This document shows positions 7,361-9,336 of a stretch of DNA of 9,336 nt, piece by piece. Below the pieces are notes generated by a model. The model had not been told where the DNA came from. It did not search any database and was given only the letters and a program-made list of their open reading frames with translations. Numbering within the stretch: the first letter of the stretch is position 1; each line of letters opens with the position of its first letter. Source of the stretch: Oscillospiraceae bacterium (GTDB lineage: Bacteria > Bacillota > Clostridia > Oscillospirales > UBA929); the NCBI GenBank assembly GCA_009777435.1, contig WRLW01000047.1, positions 1 to 9,336 on the forward strand, given 5' to 3'. The position numbers were made by a program, and so were the translations under genes.

Positions 7361-8512
7361 TTGAAGGTCATTTTTACCTGCGGCGGCACGGGCGGTCATA
7401 TATACCCCGCCGTCGGCGTGGCTAAGCTGCTGAGGCAGCGCCACCCGGACGCCAATATACTGTTTGTGGGCGCCGAGGGCGGAATGGAAACGCGGCTGGT
7501 GCCCAAGGAAGGCTTTGAAATAACGGCTGTAAAGGTATATAACTTGCGACATTCCGTTAAGCCGTCTGCGCTGGCGCATAACGTCAAATCACTGGTATCG
7601 TTAGTTGGCGCGCGCAGGCAGGCGCGGGCTATCCTGACCGGTTTCAAGCCGGATATGGTGGTGGGCACGGGAGGTTACGCGAGCTATCCGGTTACGATTG
7701 AAGCCGCCAAGCTCGGTATACCGACGGCCGCGCACGAGTCAAACGCCGTGCCGGGATGGACGACCCGTATGCTGTCCGGCAGTGTGGATGAAATGATGAT
7801 CAGCTACGAGCGCAGCGGAGAATACTATAAAAAATGCAAGAGCGTCACCCTTACCGGAACCCCGGTACGCGGTGAATTCATTGGGCGCGATAAGGCCGAT
7901 TGCCTGCGCGCGCTGGGGTATGACGACGGGAAACCGCTGGTGCTGTCGTTTTGGGGTTCTCTGGGCGCGCGCGATATGAATCGAATGATACTCGGCTGTT
8001 TTGAGCTGGAAGCGGCCGACGGTTATCCGTTCAGACACATCCACGCCTGCGGCAAAACCGGTTATCAATGGATGCCGCGCGAGCTGAAATTGCCTGTCGA
8101 GACGCTGCCCGGCGGGATAGGCGTCATAAGCGGCAGTCTGGAGCTGAGAGAATTTATTTACGACATGCCGCTCATGATGAACGCCGCCGACATTGTGCTG
8201 TGCCGCGCGGGCGCCTCCACGTTAGCCGAGCTTTGCGCCGCCGCCGCGCCGTCGATTTTGATTCCGTCGCCCAATGTTACCAACAACCATCAAGACGCGA
8301 ACGCGAGAGTGCTGGAGGAGGCGGGCGCGTCATACAGGATGCCGGAAAGCGAGTGTACAGGCGAAATACTGTACAGACGTATTCGGCAGTTGCTGAGTGA
8401 GCGCCGGCGCTTATCGGCAATGTCTGAAAACGCGGCCAACATGGCGATTTTAGACGCCACGGAGCGCATATACACGGCAATAATGAGGCATATCACAACG
8501 CGTAAAAATTGA
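7361..8512 (+). CDS. murG: UDP-GlcNAc:lipid I N-acetylglucosaminyltransferase (lipid II synthase)
   Basis: Peripheral membrane GT-B glycosyltransferase that adds GlcNAc to lipid I to make lipid II. The 383 residues begin at a TTG codon. The N-terminal Rossmann domain carries GGTGGHIYPA (8-17), VVGTGGYASYP and HESNAVPG (125-132). The C-terminal UDP-GlcNAc domain carries FWGSLGA from Phe197, RAGASTLAEL (282-291), and PSPNVTNNHQDANA with His310-Gln311. Two motif positions differ from the textbook form: HESN instead of HEQN, and Trp198 replacing the first glycine of GGSLGA. From memory, both occur in clostridial MurG proteins, so they look like lineage features rather than damage. It is 23 bp after ftsW, consistent with the same transcript. 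The sequence after its stop is AT-rich and starts a new promoter region. Confidence 0.96.
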   Translation: MKVIFTCGGTGGHIYPAVGVAKLLRQRHPDANILFVGAEGGMETRLVPKEGFEITAVKVYNLRHSVKPSALAHNVKSLVSLVGARRQARAILTGFKPDMVVGTGGYASYPVTIEAAKLGIPTAAHESNAVPGWTTRMLSGSVDEMMISYERSGEYYKKCKSVTLTGTPVRGEFIGRDKADCLRALGYDDGKPLVLSFWGSLGARDMNRMILGCFELEAADGYPFRHIHACGKTGYQWMPRELKLPVETLPGGIGVISGSLELREFIYDMPLMMNAADIVLCRAGASTLAELCAAAAPSILIPSPNVTNNHQDANARVLEEAGASYRMPESECTGEILYRRIRQLLSERRRLSAMSENAANMAILDATERIYTAIMRHITTRKN

Positions 8513-8549
8513 ATAATAGCGATAAAAATCAAAAATTTCGGTCTCTGTG

Positions 8550-8579
8550 TTCACATGCCATGAAAAAAGGGCATATGAT
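8550..8579 (+). promoter_or_regulatory. Candidate SigA-type promoter for murA
   Basis: TTCACA (8550-8555) and TATGAT (8574-8579) each match consensus at 5 of 6 positions with an 18-bp spacer. An AT-rich run at about 8511-8538 lies just upstream and could serve as an UP-like element. Transcription would start near 8586, about 35 nt before the murA ATG. The 108-bp gap, the largest after murG, supports separate or additional control of murA. Confidence 0.6.
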
Positions 8580-8587
8580 GGCGTGTG
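8552..8587 (+). repeat. Imperfect inverted repeat overlapping the murA promoter
   Basis: Arms CACATGCCAT (8552-8561) and ATGGCGTGTG (8578-8587) pair over 10 bp with one G-T wobble around a 16-nt centre. The dyad spans from the -35 to the predicted start site, so as DNA it could be an operator. As RNA it would be mostly untranscribed from this promoter, but it could fold in read-through transcripts from murG. No T-run follows, so it is not a standard terminator. Chance occurrence is possible. Confidence 0.4.
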
Positions 8588-8620
8588 CTTCGATCACATT
8601 CACACGGAGGCTCGGATTTC

Positions 8621-9336
8621 ATGGAAGCTCTCAAAATATGCGGAGGTAATCCGCTAAACGGCGAGATTCATATTCAGGGCGCTAAGAACAGCGTATTGCC
8701 GATACTCGCGGCGACATTGCTGAGCGGCGGGGTTTGCGTTATTGAAAATTGTCCTGATTTGGCGGACGTCCATTCGTCGCTGCGCATATTGCGTCATCTG
8801 GGCTGCGGCGCGCGCTTTGAAAATAACGCTTTATCGGTTGACGCTACATATTTATCGCGCACGGACATACCGGAAAATATGATGCGTGAGATGCGCTCGT
8901 CGGTAATATTTCTTGGGGCCATACTGGCGCGGACGCGTCAGGTGTGCATGAGTTATCCGGGAGGCTGCGAGTTAGGCGCGCGCCCGATAGACATTCATAT
9001 AGACTCATTGCGCAGGCTCGGCGCGGAGATAAGCGAAAAAAACGGGAATATTGATTGCCGCGCGGTTTCGATGACAGGCACGGAAATCGTTTTACCCCTG
9101 CCGAGCGTGGGCGCGACCGAAAACATTATGATCGCGTCCTGCGCCTGTGACGGCGTGACACATATAAAGAACGCGGCGTGTGAACCTGAAATCGAGGACT
9201 TGCAGAGCTTTCTGACGGCTATGGGCGCGCGCGTGTATGGCGCGGGAACCGCCACAGTCACCATCGAGGGTGGCGTATTGCTTCATGGCGCCAGACACAG
9301 GGTCATACCCGACCGCATCGCCGCCGCGACCTACCT
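8621..9336 (+). CDS. murA: UDP-N-acetylglucosamine 1-carboxyvinyltransferase, 3'-truncated by window edge
   Basis: Cytoplasmic enzyme that transfers enolpyruvate from phosphoenolpyruvate to UDP-GlcNAc, the first committed step of peptidoglycan synthesis and the target of fosfomycin. The frame stays open to the window end, giving 238 codons of a family usually about 420 long. GAKNSVLPILAATLL places Lys22 and Asn23 at the conserved substrate-binding positions. MREMRSSVIFLGAILA is followed by YPGGCELGARPIDIHI, where Cys116 is the catalytic, fosfomycin-reactive cysteine. GATENIMIA and EPEIEDLQSFL match the later part of the EPT fold. The ATG at 8621 is preceded by GGAGG (8606-8610) with 10-nt spacing. 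Firmicutes often have two paralogues, MurAA and MurAB; which this is cannot be decided here. ftsQ/divIB would be a common next gene. Confidence 0.96.
   Translation, partial: MEALKICGGNPLNGEIHIQGAKNSVLPILAATLLSGGVCVIENCPDLADVHSSLRILRHLGCGARFENNALSVDATYLSRTDIPENMMREMRSSVIFLGAILARTRQVCMSYPGGCELGARPIDIHIDSLRRLGAEISEKNGNIDCRAVSMTGTEIVLPLPSVGATENIMIASCACDGVTHIKNAACEPEIEDLQSFLTAMGARVYGAGTATVTIEGGVLLHGARHRVIPDRIAAATY

Noticed and set aside
1..9336. A previously undescribed system, mobile element, CRISPR array or RNA gene
   Set aside because: Every long stretch is covered by a well-known dcw family on one strand with short gaps. I saw no direct-repeat arrays, transposase motifs, tRNA-like folds or foreign base composition.

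Overview
The window is a contiguous, all plus-strand piece of a dcw (division and cell wall) cluster. It most likely comes from an anaerobic Firmicute of the class Clostridia. Evidence for that placement: a class B penicillin-binding protein with C-terminal PASTA domains directly after an FtsL-like protein; a MurG of the HESN / FWGSLGA type; a MurE carrying the DNPR signature of enzymes that add meso-diaminopimelate; and MurA following MurG. The DNA is moderately GC-rich by eye, with frequent ATA isoleucine codons. Family or genus cannot be named from this sequence alone.

Layout. rsmH (1-786, 5' end outside the window) is followed after 17 bp by an ftsL-like gene (804-1298). A 141-bp gap then holds a perfect 13-bp hairpin and a strong SigA-type promoter. 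Next come a PASTA-containing FtsI/SpoVD-type transpeptidase (1440-3713), murE (3758-5188), mraY (5196-6173), a SEDS glycosyltransferase of the FtsW/SpoVE type (6204-7337) and murG (7361-8512, TTG start). A 108-bp gap with a second promoter candidate precedes murA (8621 to the end, 3' end outside the window).

How the genes work together. MurA makes the first committed peptidoglycan precursor and MurE adds the third stem residue. MraY attaches the nucleotide precursor to undecaprenyl phosphate, giving lipid I, and MurG turns this into lipid II. FtsW polymerises lipid II and the class B PBP crosslinks it, with FtsL linking this synthase pair to the divisome. RsmH is the conserved 16S rRNA methyltransferase that usually heads the cluster after mraZ.

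The cluster lacks murF (usually between murE and mraY) and murD (usually between mraY and ftsW). The junctions at these two places are only 7 and 30 bp and hold no gene remnant. The two longer gaps suggest at least three transcription units: rsmH-ftsL, pbp to murG, and murA onward. I found no mobile element, CRISPR array, RNA gene, phage gene or evidence for an undescribed system. The noteworthy points are the regulatory gaps and the gene content.
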